From Flammula alnicola (taxonomy: Eukaryota > Basidiomycota > Agaricomycetes > Agaricales > Strophariaceae), in the NCBI GenBank assembly GCA_015499995.1, contig JADNRV010000196.1:28146-92145 (forward strand): 64,000 bases of DNA, read 5' to 3'. The position numbers and the translations under genes were made by a program. Positions 22,498 to 35,514 of the stretch are shown one piece after another. The notes under the pieces are model-generated. The model did no database searches. It worked only from the letters and a program-made list of their open reading frames with translations, and was not told the DNA's origin. Each line of letters opens with the position of its first letter. Within the stretch, counting starts at the first letter, position 1.

Positions 22498-23645
22498 AGT
22501 AGATACCTGCCATTCAAAATTCACCTTTCCGAGCCTTTTTCAAGTCATCTCCTTGTGTTTTTTTGCTGCAGTGGAATTCAGCATCACTTTGGTATTGGTC
22601 TTTGCTGCTATTGCTGACAATATCGTCGAGGCCTTCAAGGCAACATAAGCTGAGTGGCTTCTTCCATTCCCAAATTCACCAACTTCTATCTTCGACACTC
22701 GTCTTATGTGCGCCTCGACTGTACGCCGTTCTGTCTCATCCATCTCTCCCCCTTCATTTACTATTTATTGTGGACATCCACATATTATCTTCGGGAACAA
22801 TCAAAAATGATCACTCCAATTGCAAGACCAGAGAGGACCAGAGTGACAATCCGAATCCTCTTCCTGTTCACTTCAACGTGCCCGAACTGTTTACATGGCG
22901 GCCGGACGGTCGACTCTATGGATCATGATATCGAACTCTAAACAGATTCCAAGAGAGCTCAGCACACATCCGGGTCCAAAGCGACTGAATTTGAGCCTTC
23001 GCGACATACGAAACCATCAGTGCAAAACGCCCATACAAAGCCACACAAAGCTAGTGTGCGTGGGTATGTCGAGATTCCTAGCGACTATTTCCATGTTTTG
23101 GCCACCCTCCGTGCGTCTAAGGACAATCACACCGGCAGTACCAGCAACACCACCCGCGATGAGGAACTCGTCTCCGCCCTGTGCCTCATTTCCGAATTCC
23201 ATACCGCGGACCTGGTCCAGCCCCGTGAAGACTGACAGCACTAAAAGTACAAATTTAGAATAAGCACGATTGAATAAGGCGCGCCAGTATACATACTATA
23301 AGAGACTGCGGTTTTGGGGGTTGAGAGTTATCCAAGACGGGTTGCTTCCTGTGGGCGATTTGCCCAGAAGGGTCAAAGACGATGTGTAGTTGAACAAGTG
23401 GCGACGAAAACGTCATAGCCTCCAGCCAGGATTTTGAATGCAACCATGCTCTATAATGCCAATGGTGGGAATGGATGAACAGAGAGAAACGATCTGGGGC
23501 GAGGAAGTGGGTATTCTTATATGGTATTTCAAAGAAGACTGACTTCGGTTTAAGATATGTGGCAATAGGTGTTCTTGCATCGAAATCACCACATCTCGAT
23601 GTTTCGCAGCTTCCAGGTTTTTTTTTCATAACGCCTTGAGCCACT
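22300..23645 (-). pseudogene. Inverted, internally deleted copy of the lactonase/helicase 3' locus
   Basis: The reverse complement follows 38,210-40,484: helicase tail (22,300-22,497), convergent spacer (22,500-22,930), lactonase end (about 22,990-23,235, QVRGMEFGNEAQGG...GVAGTAGVIVLRR), lactonase first exon (about 23,300-23,455) and its 5' flank to GTGGCTCAAGGCG (about 23,640). About 830 bp are missing, corresponding to roughly 38,630-39,455, so the first intron's end is followed directly by the last quarter of the gene. The first exon also lacks several bases, changing frame. The lactonase here cannot give a propeller. Confidence 0.85.
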
Positions 23646-25504
23646 CTACACAGGATACCAGGATCCGGACAAACTGCGGAAGACGGGAAAGCGGATTAGA
23701 GGCAGTGGAAAGAGAAACGACAGCAGGGCTCGCGTTTAGTATCCCGAGACGGAGGGGAGTGAAACCATAGACGGCGTCCCCAAGGCATTCGAGTGTGTTG
23801 TGAATCCAGTTGTCGGGATCACCTACATCATAACATGGACGAAATTCCTGAGCCAGCCTGGATATTGAGGCGGAATAGTCTCGAGTGCCAGTGCATTCAT
23901 GCTGCTCGGTCATATTGGGAGGATTGCATATTGAGGATCTGTGAGAGAACAAATATAATGTCTTGATCCAAACGAAGAGAATCTATGCCTGCAGGAGGCC
24001 TCCTCCAAGCCTCCTCTGAAGGCTTAAGCGCTTAGGTTGAAATATTTGAAGGAAGAGCTGCTAAGAAAAATTTAGTTCGTTAGGTTCGATTGAGGATGAC
24101 ATGGACATCCCATGTCACACCCACTGCCCAATGGAATAAAGTGGTGCAGTATCTTTTCTCTCATTTTCTCGCCCTTCACAGCGACATCACTTTGGAAACA
24201 ATTTATCCCCGATCGTGATGTCTACTTCGCGACAGCCCACTGACGGAGTGGCAACAACCCCTGTAACCTCCTACGGCGAAAGGCAGCGTCGATTCTCGAA
24301 GTAACGGCGAATGAGATACTCGAACATAGATTCATAGAGCATTCGGTAGCTTATCCTCATTCACCTTTCTCCAGCCACCATCAGCCCATTAGTAAGCATC
24401 CGAGACGAAGGACTTCCAAGAACCCTTCAGTCTTTGCATCTGTGCATCCAAATCTGTACAGTTTTTCTCCCGTATATTTTCATTTCCTCGTCGATGACGT
24501 TTTTGTTTCCCGACATTTAGGGAAGGTTTTCCTTTTATGAAACGAAGGAGGACCCCGGGGCCACCTATCAGGGAAAAAAACATATCCCGACTCGGATGTG
24601 GTACACCAGAGAATCGACTTCGCGTGGCTCACACACTTTGACCCCACTTTTAAATAGCGATCGCACATGAGTAGAAAGTTCGGCGTTTCTCCAGACAGAA
24701 ACGAATGATGGAACGAGTTCACAGACAGATGCCCGCTTTGCCCAGAGGCTCCATCCCATCGGAAACCAATTTCAGAGGTGAAATGTCATGAGATGGAACC
24801 AACCTGCGTTAGGACATGCACGTTACACCCTCATTAAAAGATCTCACACGACTTGACACACTGGCAGAAGTGATGCAGCAAACATAGAGCTTGCTTGAAG
24901 GTTTGCGTACGGCATTGTAACGGTGATGAATAGACAGTGGGAAGAGGATGTTCAAAAATGAGTCTGATGTCTATCATACATGTCCGGGCATGATAACTGA
25001 TAGCTGGCAAGACTTACACGCTAGCCTCCAATGAGTGCACCCCAGCTGACCGACAACACGCGTGGGGTTTTAATGGAGGTGGGGTTAACGACGGGAGAAT
25101 GTCAATTGATTTACATTAGATGTAGCAGGTATTGGCGTGTTTTAAGAAGGGGCGCATCTATGGATGAACAGATGGTACTACGGTAACTAGGAAGTCATAA
25201 AAGGGGATTTACTTCAGAATCTACATAATTCAATGGAGGGATCCCACGTCCAGGAAAGACAAAACAACGGAGTACCCTGTCCAAAATCGACTGGATATAC
25301 ATACAGTAGCAAGATGTCATCTAATGTCCATACTTAGCAGAAAGAAAATATGGAGGTATTGCACGAATGTGTATGTATGTATAACAAAATGTTCATGAAA
25401 GCTATCAAAGCAAAGCAATAGAGTCATGGGGCAATCATAAATATCAATACCCGGTGAAGCAGTCCGACTGTGTTCACAGTTCAAAAGAGTCCGAAGTAAG
25501 CAAT
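23646..25504. other. Intergenic, no gene recognised
   Basis: A minus-strand frame at 23,626-23,952 carries no known motif. The rest contains short unsupported frames. The sequence probably holds the 3' region of the glycosyltransferase gene on its right side, and a GC-rich inverted stretch (GAGGCCTCCTCCAAGCCTCCTC) near 23,995-24,020. Confidence 0.4.
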
Positions 25505-28500
25505 TTAGTACGAGAAAACCATGAGCCACGGGTTCAACACGATCTGGAAACACGGAGTGAATCGCAGAACCTCGCTTGTGAGAATTAGGAGACATACCGG
25601 GAACAAGATATGGCATGCAACAGACAGCCTAACGAAAGCACGGAGGTCAGAGCTGGAGGATCAAGTGCACAGAAAGCTCAAGCGCTTACGAGAGAGGCAA
25701 AATGACAGCCCATGCGGCGCCGTCGACTCGCCACACGAATGGCACGAGTGGAGTCGCGCAAATAATCATACCGGCCATGATGACAACAGACATAAGCATG
25801 GGGAACCAGAACCTAAAAATACACAATCCCAATGTCAGTGATGCAAAGAAGAAGAAAAAGAAATCAATGAGCTCGCACCGTCGAGCAATTTTAGGGATCT
25901 CCTTGAAAAAGTTGGAACGCTCCACTTCCTTGATCGTGGCCGACCATTGAATGTTGTAGGAGAACAGATGGGCGAAGATCGCCTGAGTAACAGGGATCGA
26001 AAGACCACCAAAGAAGAAGAAGCTGCGACAGAAAGGGGTAGTATCAGAATTGACTACGCATGGCACGATGGAACGCAGCGGAAGTGGAGCCTTTCGCCCG
26101 GACATGAACGACGAACGAACTCACAAGAACGGAATCCACATGAGGTTCTCAAAGAATGCATAGAGCTACAAGGAACGCAAAAGCCAATCAGTCAGGGTAT
26201 CCAAGGAAATGAGAGGCTAGAAGAGGGCAGCCGGGGTCCTGATCGAAACTCACTAATTTCTTGTGTCCGAGACGATACTCGAGGAGCGTGTATCCGAGCG
26301 TTCCAGATCCCCAGAACACCACCGTCGTCGCGAGGAAGATTTCGAAACTGTGCATGAAGAATCCATCAACTGGGAATTGGAAGCCCAGCAGCACGTAATT
26401 GATGAGCGATATCGTTATCGAGCCAGCGATACCGTCTGCCACAAAGCCAACGTCAGCACACGCAAAGGTAAAAGAACATCACACCCCCGTAAAGGGCGCA
26501 AAGAGAAAGGGGGTATTCACAGTACGAGAACATGTCTACGAAACGCAGCGCGCAAAGCAAGGAAGACAGCGTCAATGCCAACATCCACAAAGGCAGACAA
26601 GAAATACGTACATGCCAACATCGAAATCTTATAGTGAAGAGGAGCCTTTGACCACAAGAAGGTGTGAATTTGACGATTGATAGGCCCTTTGCGCCACCAT
26701 TGTACGATAGGGTTGAACAGGAGCCTGCATTGCAAGAGGGACGGACGTCAGGCAGGCGAGCGGAAAGAAACAGCGTCCGAGCAGCCACAACTGACTCATT
26801 GCATCCATAGGAATACTTCTGCCACCGATTAAGCTCGTCGTCCACGCTCAGCGAGACGCCTTCTTTGAACGCTCCTTTCGAGTATGTAGCCCAGCTGGAT
26901 GGGGAGCAATGAAGGAAGAGATTAACGTAATCAACGAGAGAAAGGTAAGATAACGACGGACCGGACGATGTAACCTTTCAAGATGAGACGCAGCGCCATA
27001 TCGAAATCCTCGGAGACGTTGGATTCGGACCAGATCTTTTCCTTGCCATCAGCGGGATCAACGAAGACAGCGTCCTGGATCGCTTTCCAACGCAAGAAAC
27101 TGTTCGATAAGTTTGGTGTTTCGTCAGCATAAGCACATGCATATTATACTGGAGGATGGTGTAACACGCACGCATTGTGACCCATGAAAGGAGCAACTTC
27201 GCCATTGGCACATGCTGCGGAGTATTAATGTAAGCCACTCCGAGGCAACGGGGACAAAGCGAAGCAGCTTACATATCGAGATACACCTATTAATCCGCTT
27301 TGTGAAGTACGCAATACCGTTCTCAAAGTAATGATGCGCGACCTGCATAACATCTACGAAATCACCAAAAAAAAACACGGTCAACAAACCACCCTTACCC
27401 AACCAAAAAAGAAAAAGAAAAGAAAAAAAGATGGCAACACACCAGACTCATGCTGAATAATCGCCACCGTCGGCGACGCCCCCATCTCCCTCGCCGCATC
27501 GCGGAGACAGTCCTCCGGAACGACCGTATCCGAGTCCACAATCAGCACAATCTCCCCAATGCGCGTCGCACGTCCATTCGCCGCCCACGGCCGCCACCGC
27601 CTCCCGCTCAGCTCCCACACCTCCTCGATCGCCATCCCCAGTGCCTTCTCCTCCAGGTCCTCGTCGCCCAGGCCCGCGAGCCCCGGCGCGCTCGAGCCGG
27701 CGGCGCCCGTGCCGTGGCCCCAGACGACGGACTCGTCCCCGTCGCGGTTCTGGTACTGGATCCCGTACGGCAGGCCCTTGTCGCCGCCCCGCTCGTTCGA
27801 GTGCCGCGTCTGCGCGGGGTGGTGTGCCGCGTCCGTGGAGGTGGAGGTGCGGGTGTTGGCGCTGCCGTGGTGGTTGTTGTTCAAGTTAACATTATTGGTC
27901 TGTGCGAGTAGTAGCGCCTCGAGGTGTTTCTCCATCTTGAGCGAGAGCGCGAGCGCGTAGTTCATATTCGACGCCTTCTTGAACCGCCCCGCGCGCTTGA
28001 AGCCGTCAGGCGCGGCGTCGTCGTGTTTCGGCCGCGCGACCCAGCCGATGTTGTGGTTCGCGTAGAACGCGAGGCGCTCGTCGCGCTCCGCGGGCGAGAG
28101 CAGGCGCAGCCCGTCGTCGTTGATGAAGATCGTCGACGAGCCGCCCTGCCGCGCGTAGGTCTGCATGGCCTTTTTCAGCGAGCGGATGGACGGGGCCCTA
28201 ATTGCATGTGCAATTTCATCATCGTCAGTGTCTTACTTAACTTGAACGTGAGAGAAAGAAAACGCACAAGACGGTCTCCAAGCTCTCCCTGTACACCGGC
28301 ATCTGGATAGTGACATGCGGCAAGTTATTGTCCACCTCCTTGTTCGCTCGGGGGCGGATGGCGGAGTAGTACTTGGAGTTCTTGTGGTAGTGCGCAATTG
28401 GCCCGATCATCATCGTCACGTTCTGCACGATTTGCAGGGTGAAGAACTAAGCATTATACGTAGAGTACATTGCACACAAGGAGGAAAAAAAGAGAGAGGG

Positions 28501-31500
28501 ATGTCAAAAATAGAAAGGAAAGGAAAGGAAAGGAAAGTACGCACCAGAGAGACACAGTAAAGCAGCGGAATGACCGCAATCAGCGCGAACCGCGTGAATG
28601 CGCCATCCAGCATCCACTCCATGAGGAGCGTCCGCAGCGAATTCCCGACAAACACTGCCAACAAAGAACACACACGCACGCATGCACCGTCAACTCCCAA
28701 ACCAAACCAAACCAACAAAAAAAATTGCAAAGGAGGAGAACAACGCACCCAATGCGATCCCCGCCGCGAGGCCATCATACAGCGGCGCATACAACCTCAC
28801 AGGCCGGCTCTCCTCCCCCCTGAACCCCTCCAAATCGCGCTCTCCAACAACATCCCCTCGTCCACGCCCCACCGGCACAGCGGCGACCTTCTTCCCATAC
28901 CACGTCCTCCTATACTTGGTCTGCAGCACGCGCCGCGCTTTCTCCCCCTCCCCCTCCCCACTGGTCCCCTTCTCCGTCTCCGACGCGTCCTCATCCTCCA
29001 CGTCCCTCCCCTGCTCGCCATATACGCCCCGCACTACCCCCCCAGCGCCGGCGGCGCGGAGCACGCTGGGCGGGCGCGATGTGATGCCTCGCTCGCGGCT
29101 CAGGCGCCCAGCAATCCCACCCCCAACCCCACCACCACCACCACCACCCCCAAGCGCCTCGGCAGAAGAGTGGTCCGCAAGCGACGCCGCAGCCGACGTG
29201 CTCGTCGTATTCGACGCATTGAACGTGGACGCCGCGGTGCCACCCGCAGCACCAGACGGGCGCGAGCGCCAGAGGAGCTTGATGAGGCGCTCTTCAAAGT
29301 CCTGGCAGATGGGGATGATGCGGTCGAGCGACTCGGACCAGATGACCATCACGCGTTCGTCTCTCTGTTATGATGTGTGTTTGGCGTTTGTCGGTGGTGA
29401 GTGCAAGTAAAAACAAGTACAAGGAACTTGAAGGAGGACTCACGATAAAAGCGGCACACTGCTCCCTGTCGGCCTGCGGCAGCATGAGCATCGTCTCCAG
29501 GATCTGGATGCGCATCTCCGCGTCGACGTAGATGTTCTTCTCGTCTTGCGCCCTGTATTTTTTTTTTTTTTTTTTTTTCGTACGTCGATATCCGATATCC
29601 AAAAACGCGTCGCAAAAGGTACAATATTATATTAGCAGGAACGCGTCGAGATCACGTGTGTGACACACGAGGCGAAATCGAAGTCCATCCAATCACAGAA
29701 TTCCAATTGATCAGCGATAACGATGTGGAGGTAATTGTGCACCGGATCGGAGCGAATTTTTGGGCGAAGGTTCAAGGGGCGAAGGAGCGAAGGAGCGAAG
29801 GCATCAACAGGAACAGCACCCGCGCGGTGATTCGAACGCAGACGCAGATCGTCCGAGGACCGCGATGGTTTAGCAGGATTGGGGAGGCGATTTAGGTATT
29901 GGATTTTTTGTGGGTTCATTGATGGTCGTTGATGTGGAGGGTAGGGTATATGGAAAGAAAAGAGAGAGATTAGGTTAGTAACGCGTTCCGGTACGGTTGA
30001 GTTGGACAGGGAAAATAAGGGTAGGTAAGAATAAAGGAGGGAAAGACGAAAGCATAGAGAATAAAATTAAAATAAAAGGAGAATCAAACTCAAGGAGACA
30101 ATGAAAATCAATGAAAAACCCAAAGCAAGCGACGCACAGCCCAACATCACGGGCACGAGAAACCACCAAGACAGCGACGGAACGACGACGCCGATGCCCA
30201 AAATTTCAAATGATAAGTAATGCCAAGGGACAGCGAAAATGAAACGAAACAAAAAAAACTCGTGTCCTCCAGGCTCCGAAGGCGAAGCAAGGATTGAAGG
30301 CCGGCCTCTTACACTCCAGGAGCCAACGCAATGCAAGAGACAATAAACAGCAACGCACAACGCGTCGGAGCCACCGCCAACAAGCCTGAGATAGCAGGAA
30401 TAACAAAGGATTGCCTTCGTCCCTCGGGGCAACGAACGGAACCGGCAATGACAACGACGACAGGACGAATGCAAGCACCTCCGATATGCAGTAAGGAGGC
30501 AGAGGCGCCACAAACGGTGCCTCGGCGGACCTCAGTCACCATAGGCCACATAGCGTTTGAGTGCGTCTACTGATAGCAACAGGACACGCGAGCGACGTGA
30601 GGGGTGCTAGAAGCAGCTGGAGCGGTTTTGTTGTGGTCCAAGGTCCAAGATGATGTGCGCGACGGCCGCCCCCCCCCCCATCGGAGAATAAGAGAATGTT
30701 AAGGTTGAGAGAGCAGATAACCCGGCACAACGCCATCACCCCGACTCTTCGGAAGTCCCAAGTCGGGTGGGTTTTGGCAACATCGCAGCATCGCAGCAAC
30801 CAACAAATCACGATGCACGAATCACAGCGAAACCAGGAAAACAAGTCACAAAACAGGGAACGAGGAGACAAAAAAAAACTATGACAGTAATGATGGTGGG
30901 AGACAACGCATAAAAAAACATAGCTCGTGGTGGCGGGAGAATAGGTGATCCAACCAGCACCCCCACGATAAGTAAATGGTGGATAAAAGGGACATGAAAT
31001 CATAGCGCGCGGCATAGGGTTGGGTGGGTTATCGGAGCGTCAAGTTGCATGCATGCATGCGTGCGTGCGTGCGTGGAAACCAGATGTGTATCTTTGCAAA
31101 ACTGGAGAGGAAGCTGCCCAGCGCTCGCGGCTGCCTAATGGAGATACGGAGGACGGGAGTAAAAGGGAATACAGTAAATGAAAGAAACGGATATGGTACA
31201 GAGGCCGAGCTTCGAAGGGGCGTGCGTGCAGAGGGAGGGAGGACATAAATGGGATAGCTTGATAGCGACGTACAGCGTGCGCTAACTAGCGCAACATGCG
31301 TCCGAGTGGATGTATGCGGACGAGCGGCGTGTGTGGGTGTTGGTTCGGAATAAAGACGACGAGAGCCAGGAAAAGAAAAGAGACGAGAAGAGGAAAAACC
31401 AAAGAAAATTGACAGAAAGAAATTCGTCGAAAGAAAGAAAGCAACAAAGCAAGGAGGAATCGAAAGGGCACTTACACTTCTGCTAGAGCAGCATGTACGG

Positions 31501-31802
31501 CCGCGCTGCGCACCTTGATTGCAACGACGGGGTTGAGAGCAGCGACGGCGGTTTCGAAGGGCTCGAGGCTGGCATTCTCGTATGGAAAGACGCGGAATTC
31601 GGGTATCCCAGTCGTCGATGCTGCGATTATGGGCGCAATTAGCAACGAGATTTGGTCGAATAGCCGGGGGAAAAGACAAACCATCGTTCACGCGCAAAGC
31701 GACACCAGAGGAGATGTTCTCTTCGTTGGGGCGGAACCAGGCATCGCCCTGGGTCTGGCGGAAGAGCCAGTGGAGGAGGGCGTCGTTGCGGTCGTAGTCC
31801 AT
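25505..31802 (-). CDS. Multi-span family 2 glycosyltransferase (GT2, Glyco_trans_2_3-like)
   Basis: Exons on the minus strand join into one large membrane GT2. The N-terminal cytosolic part (MDYDRNDALLHWLF, DAWFRPNEENISSGVALRVNDG, FRVFPYENASLEPF) leads to NIYVDAEMRIQILE, a low-complexity insert, and the first membrane segments (about 28,560-28,660). Catalytic motifs follow in order: HVTIQMPVYRESLETV, the nucleotide-sugar region (GWVARPKH, RAGRFKKASNMNYAL), LIVDSDTVVPED (DxD), SEDFDMALRL (TED-like) and RWQKYSYGCNE (QxxRW-like). The C-terminus has several hydrophobic segments and ends LNPWLMVFSY-stop at 25,505. The start at 31,802 has a good context (ACCATGG). It probably polymerises a cell-wall or extracellular polysaccharide at the membrane; the product is not determinable here. 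It is divergently paired with GH16. Introns are about 50-60 nt except one of 1.9 kb. Confidence 0.85.
29553..31475 (-). other. Exceptionally long (1.9 kb) intron of the GT2 gene
   Basis: The donor GTAAGT after ...AGAAGT (31,476) and the acceptor ATACAG before GGCGCAAGACGAG (29,552) join exons 2 and 3 in phase, giving AEV-AQDEKNIYVDAEM. The acceptor is preceded by an A21 run (T21 on the plus strand, 29,558-29,578). Inside are a C10 run near 30,670 and a GCATGCATGCGTGCGTG simple repeat near 31,047-31,074. No family-supported gene is visible, though short frames exist on both strands. Confidence 0.65.
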
Positions 31803-32046
31803 GGTTAGTGGAATGGAACGAAGCAACGCGTCTGGGGTGGGTGTAGGAAGAAAAAGAAAAGCGAGGGCCGTCAAGAAGCAGTAAAGTACAACAACCGCCG
31901 ATAGGATCTGTAGGGTGGCAGGGGACTGGTGCGTTCTGATAAGGGTGACGTCAAGAAAACGTGTGCAGGGCGAGGGAGATCCCTCGAGATCTGTCATTAA
32001 GAAAGCAGCAGAGACGGGGGTTCTTTCAGCCTTTCACCTCTCTCCC
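31803..32046. promoter_or_regulatory. Shared divergent promoter, GT2 / GH16
   Basis: Only 244 bp separate the two start codons, so the 5' regions must overlap. No clear TATA box is visible. Coordinate expression of the two presumed cell-wall genes is an inference from this arrangement. Confidence 0.5.
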
Positions 32047-34631
32047 ATGGCGTACCCTCGTCGGCACACTCCCCGCCACTCTCAAGAAGAGCTGGACCTT
32101 GCGCCCCCTCGTCCTTTCTTTCTCGCCCCATCTTCCCAGAACCGCTCCTCTCAGTCCTCCACAGACAACTCCTCCCTCGACCCCGCGTCCGACTCGGACA
32201 AGGACACGTCCGAGGTCCATCTTCACCAAGGGCCCTAGCCGCAGCCGCACCCACCACGCCAGGCGCCGCTCTCTCGACGCCCCAGTACAAAACGACTCCA
32301 ATTCCAACTCGGGTAGTTGGACCCCCACCTCGCCCCCAGCCTCCTCGCAGCTCTTCCAGCCCCAGCCCCAACGGCAACAGTACCAGCTGCCCACCCGTCC
32401 CCCACCCTCCGCCTTCCCCTTCCCCTTCCAAGCCTACCCAGGAAACCCCGACCCAGGCCTCAACATCCCCGGCCTCTCGCGCCGTCGCTCGTCGCTCGAC
32501 TCCATGCCGCGCTCCGTCATGTCCTCAGACACCACCGAGTACCAGCCCCTCGCGCACACGGGCTCCCTCACCGACCTGCGCAAGCCTTTTGCGCCCTTCA
32601 TGGCCGCTGGGGACGCATCCAACAGTACGCCCACCCTCCCCCGCTCGTCCTCCTCCACCTCGCTCTACAAGCAGAGCGCCGCCGCGAACATGATGCCTGC
32701 CTCCCACCCCGTCGCAGCCGTCGACGTTCTCCCCACCCCCGGCTCCCCCAACCTCAACGCATCAACACACTCCTTCCGCGCGCCCTTCCTCGCCCCCTCC
32801 TCGCGGCCCACGTCGTCCTTATGGTCGCCCCCATCCTACAGCAACCAATTCACCATCCCTTTGGCCCTACCCCCCTCGTCCCCGAACGCCTCCGCAACCG
32901 CCCTCCCGCTGGCAGGCGCCGCGGCGTCGCCCTACGCCAACGGCATATCCAAGACCAAGCCCCCCCTGCCCTCGACCCGCCTCACCGCACCCATCGCCGT
33001 GTCCGAGAAACCATGGCTCGCCAGACGCGAGCCGCGCACCGCGTTCAGCTACGCCGTCACCCTGGGGTGTGTGCTGCTAGGCGTCGTGGGCGCGGCCATC
33101 CTGTGCTGGCGCGGCGTCGCCGAGGCGCAGGCGCAGATCCTCGACCCGAGCACGCTGTGTCTTGTCCTCGACGACGATTTCACGGGCACGGATCTGGACG
33201 CGGGGACGTGGACGCGCGATGTCGAGCTGGGGGGTTCGGGAATGGCGAATTCCAGATGACCACGGATTCCTCTGATAACTTGTACTTGCAGAACGGGCAA
33301 TTGTACATGAACCCGACGTTGACGAGTGATACTGTGCCGAACGTGCTGGATGGGGGCAGTTATACGCTGCCGGGGTGTACGGTGGCGACGAGCAATAAGA
33401 CGGCGTGCAGTGTCAGCAGTAGTGCGAGCAGGGGCACGGTGATCAACCCTGTGATGAGCGCGCGGATTAACACCAAGGGGAAGAAGAGCGTAAGGTTTGG
33501 CAAGGTCGAGGTCAGAGCCAAGTTGCCGACTGGGTGAGTTGTTTGTTTTCCTGTTTTCTCCGGGCTATTTTTAGCTTTCTTCTAAGTTCTGCCATCTTCC
33601 GATACTCATTACCCTACCCCACACGCAGTGACTGGCTATGGCCCGCCATCTGGATGCTGCCCGAGAACGACACGTACGGCGCGTGGCCCGCCTCGGGCGA
33701 GATCGACATCCTCGAAGCGCGCGGGAACGGCCCCGCCTACCCAGCCCAAGGCAACAACTTCGTCCGCGCGACCCTAAACTACGGCCCCCTCGCAGCCCTC
33801 GTGAACCAGATCTTCGGGTGGTATTCCCTCAAACGCACCTCATTCGCATCCGCATTCCACACCTACACCCTCGAGTGGACGGAGGACTTCATGCGCTTCG
33901 CCGTCGACAGCCGCACGCACAGCATGCTGCTCACCCTCACCCCCCCCGGCGGCAAGGGCTCCAAGACCGGCGGCTATTGGGATAAGGCCGGCTTCCCGCA
34001 GACGGCGGTCAATGGGAGTGGGGGTGCGCAGGTGGTCGTGCAGGACCCGTATGGGGGCGGGCGGCGGGCGGCGCCGTTTGATCAATGTGCGTAGTTTTTG
34101 TTTTTTTTGGGTGTTTTGGTTTTGGGGTTTTGGGGTTTTTTTTTGGGGGGAGGGGTAAACTTACTTAAAGGATTTTGACACCTTTGTACAGCTTTTTACT
34201 TGATCATCGACCTCGCGGCGGGCGGGACGTCGGGGTGGTTCCCGGATAACAAGGGCGAGAAGCCGTGGTTTGATGGGTCGTTGAGTGCGTATTACTACTA
34301 CTGCTTTTTTGCTCTGTTTTCGGAACGAGATGGCTGACTGACGTTGATACTTACATTGGTCCTTTCTTTATATGTTATAGCTGCGATGAGGGACTTTGCG
34401 CGGGCGCAGGATACGTGGGCTGCGACGTGGCCCGCGAGTGCGGATGATAGGGCGTTTAGGATGTGAGTTGGCTTCATTCTTTGTTTTGTTTTTCCGTTTC
34501 GTTTCGTTTCGTTTCGTTTCGTTTCGTTTGTTTGTTTGTTAAGCTTGCTCGAGGACTTGGCTGACCGTGTCTGTTTTTTTTGTTTTCTAAATTCTAGTGA
34601 CTACGTGAAGATGTGGGAGAAGTGCAAGTAG
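32047..34631 (+). CDS. GH16 glycoside hydrolase with N-terminal membrane anchor; two frame breaks
   Basis: MAYPRRHTPRHSQEELD starts a long Ser/Pro-rich cytosolic region. One membrane span follows (YAVTLGCVLLGVVGAAILC, about 33,050-33,110), then a GH16 jelly-roll: VLDDDFTG, NGEFQMTT, DWLWPAIWMLPEN, catalytic GEIDILE (33,696-33,716; the two Glu are nucleophile and acid/base), NFVRATLNYGP, YTLEWTEDFMRF, FYLIIDLAAGG and DYVKMWEKCK-stop. Introns at 33,534-33,628, about 34,087-34,190, 34,286-34,380 and 34,461-34,599 splice cleanly. Two single-base breaks interrupt it. One extra base near 32,211 moves MAYP... out of frame with SIFTKGPSRSRTHH. One missing base in the G6 run 33,229-33,234 separates VELGG from FGNGEFQ. 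They compensate, so the first and last parts share a frame. This means either a recent pseudogene or sequence error. Related to SKN1/KRE6-like or laminarinase-like fungal GH16 acting on wall glucan. Confidence 0.75.
34496..34540. repeat. (GTTTC)n then (GTTT)n microsatellite in last GH16 intron
   Basis: About six GTTTC units followed by GTTT units lie within the final intron of the GH16 gene. This is slippage sequence with no coding effect. Confidence 0.85.
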
Positions 34632-35514
34632 ACGAGCCGAGACGAGACGAGATGGGAGGATAGGGACGGAGGGACGTATTTTTCTTGATGCGCAGCACGC
34701 ACGACGACGCCAGCGCAGCCTTTCCCTCTCGATTCGATTCTTGGTGCTTTTTGGAATTGTTGGCGTGGCGGTGGTGATGCAGGTGATTCGTGGCAGCTAT
34801 CGGTATCGTGCATCGTGCATCGTGCATCGTGCATCGTCCGTGCATCTCAGTATAGAGGTTCTGGACTGGACCGCGTTGGATGCAGCTGAATCTGCCTGGA
34901 ACGAAGAATGATGAACGAGCCATATAGAATTCGAACAAACGCACGGCGAGTCTGGCAACGAATGGACGATGGAGATGGAGATGGACTCTTTTTACTTGTT
35001 AATGTTTTACGCTTTACATGAATCACGTCATTGCATTTTAGTTATCCACTTTTTATACTTACATACAGCACACATACGTGCTTTGACCAGACATCATATG
35101 AATACACTGAAGGAGCAGGCGCTGGGGAAGGTTGCGGTATGGTGAGGTGCGGCGGGCCACATCTGACCGTGTAACAATATGGTGAGCCTTCCGAAGATGA
35201 AGACCTGTAGAGTTCGGCGGTTCATGTGTGGCTCACTACGCTCGGTAGGGCTGTTCATCTCAGCTTGTGATTGAGCGATCATTTTGGCTGATTGTTTAAA
35301 TTCTACGATTGTACATTAGGCTGTCTACTTAAATTCTGTCCAACTAAGATGTACAGATGTGGCACAGTTGTAGCAGTTATTCTTCAACAACATTCTCATC
35401 CGAAAGTGCTTGTTACAAAGCCAATTGACAATCTCTATTAAGTACAATCTCCATTTCACTACTGACTAGTCCAGTGACTTTCATTTGTGGTTTGCCAATG
35501 GAGGGGATTGCCCT
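34632..35514. other. Intergenic between GH16 and the 71-bp minisatellite
   Basis: This is the GH16 3' region. It contains a perfect heptamer repeat, about 4.5 copies of CATCGTG, at 34,805-34,837. No supported gene is present. Confidence 0.5.

Noticed and set aside
27450..29410. Plus-strand frames of 130-270 codons opposite the GT2 gene
   Set aside because: They are antisense shadows of GC-rich GT2 exons; the minus strand carries the GT2 motifs.
29656..30884. Possible nested genes inside the long GT2 intron
   Set aside because: Short frames on both strands lack family signatures and start contexts, so they are described only as intron content.
32317..33537. 406-codon plus-strand frame Pro/Arg/His-rich overlapping GH16
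   Set aside because: Only its last part (GFGNGEFQ... onward) is real GH16. The first 300 codons are an out-of-frame reading of the Ser/Pro region.
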